In this document: in pieces, positions 5,189 to 11,960 of the stretch | Numbering within the stretch: position 1 is the first letter of the stretch | Layout of the letters: each line of letters opens with the position of its first letter | NCBI GenBank assembly: GCA_038747915.1 | Contig: JBCDJJ010000090.1 | Coordinates: 1 to 13,507, forward strand | Source: JBCDAP01 sp038747915 | GTDB taxonomy: Bacteria; Planctomycetota; Phycisphaerae; Phycisphaerales; UBA1924 | Reading direction: 5' to 3' | DNA length: 13,507 nt | Notes under the pieces: generated by a model | Told to the model about the DNA's origin: nothing | The model's database searches: none | Seen by the model: only the letters and a program-made list of their open reading frames with translations | Made by a program: the position numbers and the translations under genes

Positions 5189-7306
5189 ATGACTGGCTCA
5201 CTCCGTCCGCTCGTCGCCGGCTCGCTCGTGTCCTGTGCCGTGGTGGTTCTCGCGGCGGGCATGCCCACTGCGCTCGCCCAAGGCCCCATCGCCCGCGAGG
5301 TGGAGATGCCCATCGAGGCCATCACGCTCTACCGATCTGGGGTGGGCGGATTCGTGCGTTCGGCCGTGATCGATGGCGACGCCACCGCCCGGCTCACCTT
5401 CGAGACCGACCAGATCAACGACATCCTCAAGTCAATGACCGTGCTCGATTTCGGTGGCGGCACCGTCGGCGCGATCGCCTACGCCGCCGACGAGCCGCTC
5501 GCCCGCCGTCTCGAGAGCTTCGGCCTCGACATCTCCGATCAGCCCTCGACCACCGACATCTTCACACGCATCCGCGGCACCGATGTCCGCCTCGAGACGG
5601 GTGACGGCCAGATGGTGGGCACCGTGCTTGGCACCGAAAGTCGCATGGTCGGGCTCCCGGGCGTCGAACACGCGCAGAGCCAGAGCTTCGTGAACCTCGT
5701 CACCGCGGCCGGGATCAGCTCCATCCGCGTGAGCGACGTGCGGAGCTTCGAGATCCTCGACGACCAGTTGGCCGACGAGCTGCAACAGGCTCTCTCGGCC
5801 CTCGCCCACCACCGCGCCGAGCGCACCAAGGCCGTCGACCTCGAGCTCAGGGGTAACCCGGGCAACGACCGCACGGTCGGTGTCTTCTACGTCCACGAGA
5901 TGCCCGTCTGGAAGATGACCTACCGCCTTGTGCTCGACAACACCGACGAACCCGAAGGCGAGGACGATGCACCGAGGGGCAAGTCGACGCTGCAGGGCTT
6001 CGCGATCGTGGAGAACACGACAGATGCGGACTGGCAGGCCGTGCGGCTCTCGCTGGCAGCGGGCCGGCCGGTGAGCTTCGAGATGGATCTGTACGAGCCG
6101 GTGTTCCTGGATCGCCCGGATGTCGCGCTCCCCTTGCTGGCCGGTGCGCCGCCGCAGATGTACGCAACGAGCCTGCTCGACCTGGGTGGGTTGGCCGAGG
6201 ATCTACACGAAGTGAATAACGAACCTCATCAGACACCCGGGAGAATGCGCATCCTGCAGATGACGCCATCAGTCGTCGCTCCACGTGCAATGACCGCCGA
6301 AACCGACAGGATGGGCGAAGCTCTCGGCCAATCCGCCGCCACCGCCTCGCAGCAGGGCGAGCAGTTCTTCCTCACACTCGATCAACCCATCTCTCTCGAG
6401 CGTCGCCAATCGGCCATGCTTCCCGTGATCGTCGACGAGATCCAGGCCGAGCGGCTCTCCATCTATGCCCGCTCCAACGGTCGCCATCCGATGCGCGGCG
6501 CCAAGATCACCAACACCGCCGACCTCACGCTGCTGCCCGGCCCGATCGCGGTGTACGACGGGGCGTCCTACGCCGGCGACGCGGTCATCCCCCATGTGAC
6601 CGCGGGGGCCGATCAGCTGCTGTCCTACGCCGTGGACATCGACGTGCTCGCCGAGGTCGATCGGGAACCCCAGACACGCGTCGAACGACTCCGCATCATC
6701 GACGGGCTCCTCGAGCGCACCAACACCAACACGTTCACCACGACGTACACCTTCACCAACCGCGATCAGCACCTCGACCGCGACCTCATCGTCGAGCACC
6801 GCCCCGAGCCGAGGTACGAGCTCGCCGAGCCCGAAGCGCCCGATGAGAAGGCCGACGGTGTCCTCCGGTTCCGACTCGAAATCAGCGCGGGCGAGGGCGA
6901 ATCGCTCGAGGTCGTCGAGACGCGTCAGACCAGCTCCCGCCTCGAACTGCTCGCCGTGTCGACCGAGTACCTCGGTCAGCTCCGCTCCGAGGGTCGGGTG
7001 AGCGACGAGGTGCTCAACGCCTACCGCGAAGCGGCCCGTCTCAACGGCCGCATCCAGGCCGCCGAGCGCGAAATCGAGGCCACCGAGCAGGAACGCCGCG
7101 AGATCACCCAGGACCAGTCGCGCATCCGCGACAACCTCGCCCGCCTCGACCGCGACTCGACCCTCTTCCTGCGGTACACCCGCAAGCTCAACGAGCAGGA
7201 AGACCGCCTCGAGACCATCGCCGAGGAACTCGAGCGCTGGCGAGAGGACAAAGCCGACCGCGAAGCCGACCTCCGCGAGTACCTGCGCGACCTCGATGTG
7301 TCCTAA
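5189..7306 (+). CDS. Secreted DUF4139-type protein with C-terminal coiled coil
   Basis: The 705-residue protein starts with a signal peptide: a short Arg-bearing N-terminus, a hydrophobic stretch of about residues 8-24, and a likely cut after ALA30. It is therefore exported, to the periplasm or beyond. The middle resembles DUF4139 proteins: VYHEMPVWKMTYRLVLD-like residues near 234-250, FAIVENTTDADWQAVRLSLAAG (271-292) and the proline-bearing SFEMDLYEPVFLDRP (296-310). A second beta-rich part follows at about 400-580, with LTLLPGPIAVYDG (446-458) and TFTNRDQHLDRDL (521-533). Residues of about 600-700 are highly charged heptad-like sequence and should form a long coiled coil. The molecular function of the family is unknown to me; it may serve assembly or envelope interactions. 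The gene stands alone between divergent nif3 and the downstream DUF6986 gene. The start is set by the signal peptide and by GGGAGG at 5177. Confidence 0.8.
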   Translation: MTGSLRPLVAGSLVSCAVVVLAAGMPTALAQGPIAREVEMPIEAITLYRSGVGGFVRSAVIDGDATARLTFETDQINDILKSMTVLDFGGGTVGAIAYAADEPLARRLESFGLDISDQPSTTDIFTRIRGTDVRLETGDGQMVGTVLGTESRMVGLPGVEHAQSQSFVNLVTAAGISSIRVSDVRSFEILDDQLADELQQALSALAHHRAERTKAVDLELRGNPGNDRTVGVFYVHEMPVWKMTYRLVLDNTDEPEGEDDAPRGKSTLQGFAIVENTTDADWQAVRLSLAAGRPVSFEMDLYEPVFLDRPDVALPLLAGAPPQMYATSLLDLGGLAEDLHEVNNEPHQTPGRMRILQMTPSVVAPRAMTAETDRMGEALGQSAATASQQGEQFFLTLDQPISLERRQSAMLPVIVDEIQAERLSIYARSNGRHPMRGAKITNTADLTLLPGPIAVYDGASYAGDAVIPHVTAGADQLLSYAVDIDVLAEVDREPQTRVERLRIIDGLLERTNTNTFTTTYTFTNRDQHLDRDLIVEHRPEPRYELAEPEAPDEKADGVLRFRLEISAGEGESLEVVETRQTSSRLELLAVSTEYLGQLRSEGRVSDEVLNAYREAARLNGRIQAAEREIEATEQERREITQDQSRIRDNLARLDRDSTLFLRYTRKLNEQEDRLETIAEELERWREDKADREADLREYLRDLDVS

Positions 7307-7528
7307 ACGCCTCGCGCCCGCCCATCTCCGGCACCCCCACGAGCCCATCGGGTGGCGTGAGCCCGAGGCAGTGCAACCAGGTGCTGTCAGTGCATCCTGG
7401 TGCCGTCGTCTGAGCGAAGCGAAGGCCACGACCGAAGCCCCCATCACCACCTGTATGGCCAGCCACGTAGCCTTCGACCCGCGGCGTCCCCCCCAGACCA
7501 TCCCACCCAAACATCACACCGTGCGTGA
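7307..7528. other. Intergenic region with an imperfect hairpin
   Basis: This gap between the DUF4139-type and DUF6986 genes holds an imperfect hairpin, ACCAGGTGC (7376-7384) with GCATCCTGGT (7392-7401), nine pairs with one bulged T. It could mark the end of the upstream transcript, though no T-run follows. GCCCCCATCACCA near 7438-7450 also occurs at 9058-9070 in the repeat cluster before ychF, so a decayed repeat is possible. No gene is visible on either strand. Confidence 0.35.
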
Positions 7529-7534
7529 TACTGT
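7529..7534 (+). promoter_or_regulatory. -10-like TACTGT, 6 nt before the DUF6986 gene start
   Basis: TACTGT is followed by GCATCG and the ATG at 7541. The spacing equals that at ribBA, the peptidase and nif3. It predicts transcription starting on the ATG. There is no Shine-Dalgarno sequence. Confidence 0.45.
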
Positions 7535-7540
7535 GCATCG

Positions 7541-8857
7541 ATGGCGCAGACCACCCTGACCGATGGGGACCTCGACGAACTCTTCGAGCACGCCGCTGCC
7601 TTCGATGAGGGTGCGGACGAGCGGGAGCCGGAAGGCACCGACACCGGTGTCGGCCGCGAGCCCGTCCACGTCGTCTACGGCGGGGCCGACCGCTTCAAGC
7701 CAGACACGCCGGCCAAGCTCGGTGCCATCGCCCTGCGGATGCTCGATGCCCACGCACCCGACGCCGCCACGGTCGCCGAGGTGTTCGGCCTCGACGATGC
7801 ACTCGCAGGCGATGTGCGCACGCGTGTGACGGCCAAGCTCGAGCGCGAGCCCGTCGAGGATTTCCGCGCCGACTTCGAAGACGGCTTCGGCGAGCGGCCC
7901 GACGCTGAAGAGGACGAGACCGCCATCGTGCTCGCGGGCCGAGTTGCTGAAGCAATGGACGCCGGCTCGGTGCCTGCGATGTTCGGCATCCGCGTGAAGT
8001 CGTTCACCGACGTGTGCCGGGCACGGGCCGCCCGCACGCTCGATCTCTTCGTGACCGCGCTCGCCGAGCGCACCGGCGGGCATCTCCCCGCCGGCTTCGT
8101 GGTCACCCTCCCCAAGGTCGAGCACACCGGGCACGTGGCCTCGTTCCGGAGTGTGTGCGAGCGGCTCGAAGCGCGACTCGGCCTCGCCGAGCGGTCGCTC
8201 GGCATCGAGCTCATGATCGAGACACCGGGCGCACTGGTGTCCCACGAGGGCACGCTCGGCGTGGCCGACCTGATCGACGCAGCCGATGGGCGGTGCGCCT
8301 CCCTGCACTTCGGGGCCTACGACTACCTCTCCCTCCTCGGCATCGGTGCAGCCGACCAATCGCTCCATCACCCCGCCTGCGATTTCGCCCGCTCGATCAT
8401 GCAGGTCGACGGGGCTCGCCGGGGCGTACGACTGAGCGACGGCGCCACCGTGACCCTCCCGCTCGGCGACGACCCCGGCGCCATCCGGGCAGCATGGCGA
8501 CTCGCCTACAACAACGTCCGCCGCTCCCTGGCCAACGGCCTCTTCCAGGGCTGGGACCTGCACCCCGGTCAACTCATCTCCCGCTACGCCGCGGTCGATG
8601 CCTACTTTGCTCAGCACAAGGCCGGCGCAGCGACGCGGATGATCAACTTCCTCGATGCTGCGACCAAGGCGACCAACATCGGCACCACCTTCGACGACGC
8701 CGCGACCGCCCAGGGCCTGCTCGCCTTCTTCCGCCGCGGCATAGCGTGCGGGGCGCTCGACGAGGCGCATCTGGCCGATGCGGGGCTCACCCCGGCGTCG
8801 CTCCAGGCACAAACATTCACCGAGGTGATCGCGTCCCGCTCGCACCCGGTGAGCTAG
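7541..8857 (+). CDS. DUF6986-type, HpcH/HpaI (CitE-like) aldolase-superfamily protein
   Basis: The 438-residue protein has the motif order of the HpcH/HpaI/CitE TIM-barrel lyases, in a divergent form I recognise as DUF6986. Landmarks are VHVVYGGADRFKPDTPAKLG (42-61, at the family N-terminus), DFRADFEDGFG (107-117), LPKVEH (190-195), MIETPGAL (225-232), LHFGAYDY (255-262) and GWDLHPGQL (337-345). By analogy with CitE-type enzymes, E227 and D261 could bind Mg2+, and the HPGQL segment corresponds to the 'CIHPxQ' element near the active site. Reactions in the superfamily are C-C bond cleavage or formation on 2-oxo acids or acyl-CoA esters. The substrate of this branch is unknown to me, and neighbouring genes give no clue. 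The protein is cytoplasmic, with no signal or membrane segment. The acidic N-terminal 35 residues are probably flexible. Confidence 0.78.
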   Translation: MAQTTLTDGDLDELFEHAAAFDEGADEREPEGTDTGVGREPVHVVYGGADRFKPDTPAKLGAIALRMLDAHAPDAATVAEVFGLDDALAGDVRTRVTAKLEREPVEDFRADFEDGFGERPDAEEDETAIVLAGRVAEAMDAGSVPAMFGIRVKSFTDVCRARAARTLDLFVTALAERTGGHLPAGFVVTLPKVEHTGHVASFRSVCERLEARLGLAERSLGIELMIETPGALVSHEGTLGVADLIDAADGRCASLHFGAYDYLSLLGIGAADQSLHHPACDFARSIMQVDGARRGVRLSDGATVTLPLGDDPGAIRAAWRLAYNNVRRSLANGLFQGWDLHPGQLISRYAAVDAYFAQHKAGAATRMINFLDAATKATNIGTTFDDAATAQGLLAFFRRGIACGALDEAHLADAGLTPASLQAQTFTEVIASRSHPVS

Positions 8858-8937
8858 AGAGACCCAGGCGCATCGGTGTGCCATGGAGACACCGCGAAGC
8901 GGATTCTCTTCGATGGCCGCCCCATAGACCCTAGCCC

Positions 8938-8964
8938 GTGGGGAAGGCTCCCTGGTCTCCACGC
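8938..8964. repeat. Imperfect palindrome at the head of the repeat cluster
   Basis: CGTGGGGAAGG near 8938-8948 pairs imperfectly with CCTGGTCTCCACG near 8951-8963. It is the first of several hairpins between the DUF6986 gene and ychF. It is less regular than those that follow and could be a decayed member. Confidence 0.35.
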
Positions 8965-8969
8965 CATGG

Positions 8970-9046
8970 GGTGCCACTGGCGGCTTGCCCGCCAGTGCTC
9001 GAAGGTCGTCAAACCCTCCACTGGTGGACAAGCCACCAGTGGCACC
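8970..9046. repeat. Palindromic repeat element: two hairpins in inverted orientation
   Basis: The 77-bp element has arms at 8970-8993 and 9023-9046 that are inverted copies, 21 of 24 positions matching (consensus GGTGCCACTGGYGGCTTG then YCCRCC). Each arm is part of its own hairpin: CACTGGCGG/CCGCCAGTG (8975-8983 with 8989-8997) and CCACTGGTGG/CCACCAGTGG (9018-9027 with 9033-9042), both perfect with 5-nt loops. It has the same architecture as the element inside asnS but a different sequence, so it probably belongs to a sister family. There is no open reading frame or transposase. Confidence 0.8.
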
Positions 9047-9047
9047 C

Positions 9048-9068
9048 GGGCGAGACGCCCCCATCACC
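9048..9068. repeat. Half-copy of the asnS-type palindromic element
   Basis: Positions 9049-9068 match 12850-12869, the right arm of the element inside asnS, at 18 of 20 positions. GGGCG-AGA-CGCCC here corresponds to AGGCG-AGA-CGCCT in asnS, so the outer pair has changed from A-T to G-C with pairing kept. The left arm is absent, or replaced by the adjoining element at 8970-9046. Confidence 0.65.
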
Positions 9069-9121
9069 ATTTGTGGGCGCGCGTGCCCGTCGCATGCCCT
9101 ACCCTCTCCGCCCACACCGAC

Positions 9122-9125
9122 GGAG
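9122..9125 (+). promoter_or_regulatory. Shine-Dalgarno GGAG that fixes the ychF start
   Basis: GGAG ends 7 nt before the ATG at 9133. A -10-like TACCCT lies at 9100-9105, which would give a leader of about 20 nt starting after the repeat cluster. The upstream in-frame ATG at 8938 would need translation through the repeats and is rejected. Confidence 0.6.
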
Positions 9126-9132
9126 CCCACCC

Positions 9133-10251
9133 ATGCCCGAAGCCGGGATCGTCGGCCTGCCGAATGTCGGCAAGTCGACACTGTTCAACGCGTTGACCGC
9201 TGCCGGCGCCCTCGCCGCCAACTACCCGTTCGCGACGATCGAGCCCAACGTGGGCATCGTGGAGGTGCCCGACCCGCGGCTGGCCACCATCGCCGAGCTG
9301 ATCCCGCCGCAGAAGCTGGTGCCCGGTGCCCTGCGGCTGGTCGATATCGCGGGGATCGTGGCCGGCGCCTCCAAGGGCGAGGGCATGGGCAACCAGTTCC
9401 TCTCGCACATCCGCGAGGTCGACGCGATCTGCCACGTCGTGCGGTGCTTCGACAAGGCGCCCGGCGGCGAGGAGATCACCCATGTCTCGGGCAAGGTCGA
9501 CCCGTTGAGCGACATCGAGACCATCGAGACCGAGCTGATCCTCGCGGACCTGCAGACCGTCGAGCAGGCGCTGCCCAAGGCCGAGCGAGCTGCGCGGAGC
9601 AAGGACGCGGAGGCCATCGCGCGCGTCTCGGTGCTCAAGCAGCTCGAGCCTCTGTTCGCCGAGGGCACGCCCGCGCGCACCCTGGTGGAGGGCGGCGCGT
9701 TCGAATCTGCCGACGAGCACCGGGCGCTCAAGTCGCTCGGCCTGCTCACCACCAAGCGCGTGCTGTACATCGCCAACGTCGACGAGGACGACCCACGCGG
9801 CGAGGGCCCGCTCGCCACGACGGTCCGCGAGCACGCCGCGAGCGAGGGCATGACCACGGTCGCGGTGTGCGCGAAGATCGAGAGCGAGCTGGCCGAGCTC
9901 GAGGAGGACGAGAAGCTCGAGATGCTGACCGACCTCGGCCTCGCCGAGCCGGCGCTGCACACCGTGGCCCGCGGCATCTACGAGCTGCTCGGCCTGCAGA
10001 GCTACTACACCGCCGGCGAGAAGGAGGTCCGCGCGTGGACCATCCCCTCCGGCGCCACGGCGCCCCAGGCCGCGGGCGTGATCCACACCGACTTCGAGAA
10101 GGGCTTCATCCGCGCCGAGATCTTCAGCTACGACGACCTCGTGGAACTCAAATCAGAGAAGGCGATCCGCGAAGCCGGCCGGCTTCGGGTGGAGGGCAAG
10201 GCCTACGTGATGCAGGATGGGGATGTGTGCCACTTCCTGTTCAATCGGTAA
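9133..10251 (+). CDS. ychF: Redox-regulated ATPase/GTPase YchF (Obg-family)
   Basis: The 372-residue protein is a near-canonical YchF (E. coli OLA1-like ATPase), a cytoplasmic P-loop NTPase linked to ribosomes and oxidative-stress responses in other bacteria. Landmarks are the P-loop GLPNVGKST (8-16), the switch region YPFATIEPNVG (31-41), DIAGIVAGASKGEGMGNQFL (71-90) around the Walker B/G3 element, NVDE (215-218) in the G4 position (the change from NKxD that gives YchF its ATP preference), and a C-terminal TGS-like domain from about 286 with the ending VMQDGDVCHFLFN (359-371). A coiled-coil arm fits 128-200. The length is close to the usual 363 or so. The start at 9133 puts GIVGLP four residues after Met, as in the family. 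The gene has its own Shine-Dalgarno sequence, and its upstream region is filled with palindromic repeats. Confidence 0.96.
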   Translation: MPEAGIVGLPNVGKSTLFNALTAAGALAANYPFATIEPNVGIVEVPDPRLATIAELIPPQKLVPGALRLVDIAGIVAGASKGEGMGNQFLSHIREVDAICHVVRCFDKAPGGEEITHVSGKVDPLSDIETIETELILADLQTVEQALPKAERAARSKDAEAIARVSVLKQLEPLFAEGTPARTLVEGGAFESADEHRALKSLGLLTTKRVLYIANVDEDDPRGEGPLATTVREHAASEGMTTVAVCAKIESELAELEEDEKLEMLTDLGLAEPALHTVARGIYELLGLQSYYTAGEKEVRAWTIPSGATAPQAAGVIHTDFEKGFIRAEIFSYDDLVELKSEKAIREAGRLRVEGKAYVMQDGDVCHFLFNR

Positions 10252-10273
10252 GGTGCGGCGAACCAAGCTGCCG

Positions 10274-10280
10274 AAGGGAG
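10274..10280 (+). promoter_or_regulatory. Shine-Dalgarno AAGGGAG of the zinc-ribbon gene
   Basis: AAGGGAG lies 7 nt before the ATG at 10288 and only about 25 bp after the ychF stop codon. The zinc-ribbon gene could therefore be co-transcribed with ychF. Confidence 0.65.
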
Positions 10281-10287
10281 AATCTCG

Positions 10288-10554
10288 ATGGAACCCTGGG
10301 ATCAGGAGAATCAGCCACTGAAAGGTGGCTACTGCATGTCGTGCGGGTACCAGCTCAAGGGGCTCCAACGAACCGACAAGTGCCCTGAATGCGGCACACC
10401 AATCTCAGAGTCGGTGCGCGGGAGAACGCTCTTCGAGCGGCCTCGTCAGTACGTCGAGACACTGTGGCGAGGCGCACGTTTGGTGAACTTTGGCCTCATA
10501 GGCATGGTTGTGCTCACGCTATTAGCATCATATTTGGATTCGTCACTTCTGTGA
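10288..10554 (+). CDS. Zinc-ribbon N-terminal part of a membrane protein (probably frameshifted)
   Basis: The 88-residue product has a double-CxxC zinc ribbon, C16-x2-C19 and C32-x2-C35 (CMSCGYQLKGL then KCPECGTPIS), followed by a linker and the beginning of a membrane segment (about 65-80). This design, a small zinc ribbon before membrane helices, is frequent in planctomycete hypothetical proteins. The function is unknown. The frame stops at 10554 in the middle of what looks like the first membrane helix, and the overlapping frame continues with SIIFGFVTSV-like hydrophobic sequence and three or four more helices. A single-base loss near 10515-10550 would explain this. The alternative is two translationally coupled genes, since the stop overlaps a GTG in the next frame (GTGA, 10551-10554). 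Base composition is less GC-rich than in the neighbours. Confidence 0.65.
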   Translation: MEPWDQENQPLKGGYCMSCGYQLKGLQRTDKCPECGTPISESVRGRTLFERPRQYVETLWRGARLVNFGLIGMVVLTLLASYLDSSLL

Positions 10555-11165
10555 CAATGCAGGGCGGACCAGCCAACATGCCACACCCGGCGTTCCTTGC
10601 ATACACAATCGTTTCAAATATCACATGGTTGGTGTGCGTGGCGCTGATCATGATCGGTTTCTGGAAGCTGACCGAGTTTGACCCGGCGTTCGAGGACGAC
10701 ACCAGACTTACATCTGCCCGGAGGATGACTCGAATCGCAATGGGTGCGTTCGTGGCGATTTGGATGGCTCTCGCCATCCTTTACCTCATCGTCTTTTCGG
10801 GAACGGCGCCACAGGGCGGTGCTCCGCCAAGCTTCTCGTGGAACGATCTCATCATTCTGATGGCGGTGAATATTGTCTTCTACGGCGTGCTGGCGTGGCT
10901 TTTCTTCGCGTGCATGCTCTGGGCACGAGAGCTTGCGAGGCGTGCAACCGATGCAAAGCTGTACGCGCTGGCGAAGTCGCGGATGATCTCCGTGCCGCTC
11001 TGGTCGACCGTGGGGATCCTCGCGTGCGGGCTCGGGCCACTGATCGGTTTCGCGCTGTACTACACCTTCATCGTTCGGCTCAAGGCATCTCTGGCCAATG
11101 TCCTGCGCATCATCGACGACTCGGCCGGCGTTACCCGCGAGCGCACGTCGCGCTTCATGACCTGA
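10551..11165 (+). CDS. Multi-pass membrane protein, C-terminal part of the zinc-ribbon protein
   Basis: This frame encodes about 204 residues from the GTG at 10551 (an alternative start is the ATG at 10557). Four hydrophobic stretches are visible: AYTIVSNITWLVCVALIMIGFW, MGAFVAIWMALAILYLIVF, LIILMAVNIVFYGVLAWLFF and TVGILACGLGPLIGFALYYTF. Charged loops lie between them, for example TEFDPAFEDDTR and RELARRATDAKLYALAKSR, and the C-terminal tail is hydrophilic (RIIDDSAGVTRERTSRF). No enzymatic motif is seen. The frame is open upstream of the GTG and is hydrophobic there. Joined to the zinc-ribbon frame by a -1 shift, it would give one protein of about 292 residues. No Shine-Dalgarno sequence precedes the GTG. 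I therefore favour a single disrupted gene or a sequencing error over a separate gene. The gene converges on the methyltransferase gene with a 12-bp gap. Confidence 0.6.
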   Translation: MTMQGGPANMPHPAFLAYTIVSNITWLVCVALIMIGFWKLTEFDPAFEDDTRLTSARRMTRIAMGAFVAIWMALAILYLIVFSGTAPQGGAPPSFSWNDLIILMAVNIVFYGVLAWLFFACMLWARELARRATDAKLYALAKSRMISVPLWSTVGILACGLGPLIGFALYYTFIVRLKASLANVLRIIDDSAGVTRERTSRFMT

Positions 11166-11177
11166 ACACCACTCCGC

Positions 11178-11882
11178 TCAGCGCACGTGCCACGCGCTCG
11201 TCGTCCACCGACCGATCTGCCGCGGCCCCATGCTCGTGAAATCAAGCCGGCGGTACCCCGCGAACCGCTTGCGCAGCTCGGCGTACCGCGGACGCTCCGC
11301 GTTATCGAGCACGAGCCACCCACCCGAGCGCACCTTATGCACCGCGGCCTCGGCGCACGCCACGCGGGCCCGGCCGTCCACGAAGATCAGGTCGTAGGTG
11401 CCCGCGGGCTCGTCGGCCAGCGCGTTCGCATAATCCCGAAAACACAGTTCCTCGAAGCCCTTCTTCTGCGAACGCGCCTCGATCCGCTCCGCCCGGCTCA
11501 GCCTCCGCGGCTCCGCGAGCACGTACCGGCAGTTCCGCACACCCTCGACCTCGAACGCCCTCGTGAGCTTCGTGTGCCACCCGCGGTGATGCTCGACCGC
11601 TGTGATGTGCGACACCCGCCGCGACCAGTACAGCGTCGACGCACCCGAGCCGAACTCCGCCACACGCCACCCCGGCTCCACCACCCGCTCCAGCCAGTCG
11701 ATCGCGTGGAACGTCACCCACGGCTCGTCGACCCGGAGTAGATCGCGGAATCCAAACAGCGAGCGCGCCCACCGCGCATGATGCAGCACACGCTTGCGGT
11801 CGATCACCGTCACCCGGGGCAGCTCGGGCAGATCAGGGATCGCAGGACGGAATGGAACGGTTCTCGTTGCAGCCTGGGTCAT
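11178..11882 (-). CDS. Class I SAM-dependent methyltransferase-like protein
   Basis: The 234-residue protein has a Rossmann-type methyltransferase core. Motif I is VAEFGSGAST (74-83), with an acidic residue at the end of strand 2 (E97 in ITAVEHH) for the SAM ribose. DLIFVDGRARVAC (164-176) is the strand-4 region, and GGWLVLDNAERPRY (187-200) is strand 5 with its conserved Asp-Asn. The substrate is unknown. The 'FGSGAST' variant and the DGRAR segment occur in small O-methyltransferase-like proteins that often sit near glycan or polysaccharide genes, but no such genes lie here. The start at 11882 is preferred; the GTG at 11939 lies inside a palindromic repeat and adds 19 residues with no family sense. 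A TATCCT 14 nt upstream (11897-11902, minus) may be its -10 box. The gene follows asnS on the same strand after 78 bp, and a repeat hairpin separates them. Confidence 0.75.
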   Translation of the reverse strand: MTQAATRTVPFRPAIPDLPELPRVTVIDRKRVLHHARWARSLFGFRDLLRVDEPWVTFHAIDWLERVVEPGWRVAEFGSGASTLYWSRRVSHITAVEHHRGWHTKLTRAFEVEGVRNCRYVLAEPRRLSRAERIEARSQKKGFEELCFRDYANALADEPAGTYDLIFVDGRARVACAEAAVHKVRSGGWLVLDNAERPRYAELRKRFAGYRRLDFTSMGPRQIGRWTTSAWHVR

Positions 11883-11910
11883 GAGAGAATCAGAGCAGGA
11901 TACCAACGGA

Positions 11911-11941
11911 CGGTGGCGGAGGCTGGAAGCCTCCGCCACCG
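11911..11941. repeat. Perfect palindromic repeat between asnS and the methyltransferase gene
   Basis: GGTGGCGGAGGC (11912-11923) and GCCTCCGCCACC (11929-11940) pair perfectly around TGGAA, and C11911/G11941 extend the stem to 13 bp. The 12-nt arm is identical to the arm at 13480-13491 and to the end of the element inside asnS (12802-12813). It lies 20 bp past the asnS stop codon, so it could end that transcript or protect its 3' end. No T-run follows. Confidence 0.8.
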
Positions 11942-11960
11942 ATGGTCGCTCATTCGAGAT

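Noticed and set aside
4891..5325. N-terminal extension of the Nif3 protein (145 residues)
   Set aside because: The sequence is Arg/Ala/Gly-rich without family match and overlaps the start of the divergent gene. The family N-terminus begins at 4890.
6269..7510. Long open frame (413 codons) on the minus strand
   Set aside because: It is antisense to the DUF4139-type gene. Its low-complexity Gly/Val/Glu/Leu-rich sequence is the usual mirror of high-GC codon bias, and it has no motif.
8970..9068. Possible CRISPR array
   Set aside because: The units are inverted rather than direct repeats, there are no regular spacers, and no cas genes are nearby.
8938..9132. N-terminal extension of YchF (65 residues)
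   Set aside because: It is encoded by palindromic repeats and does not belong to the family. A Shine-Dalgarno sequence precedes the ATG at 9133.
7514..9181. Long open frame (555 codons) on the minus strand
   Set aside because: It is antisense to the DUF6986 gene and runs through the repeat cluster. It has no family motif, whereas the plus-strand frame has clear motifs.
10515..10554. Programmed -1 ribosomal frameshift signal in the zinc-ribbon gene
   Set aside because: No X XXY YYZ heptamer in the zero frame and no clear downstream hairpin or pseudoknot. A mutation, a sequencing error or two coupled genes are simpler.
11883..11939. GTG start at 11939 for the methyltransferase
   Set aside because: It lies inside the repeat hairpin. 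The 19 added residues are repeat-encoded and have no family counterpart.
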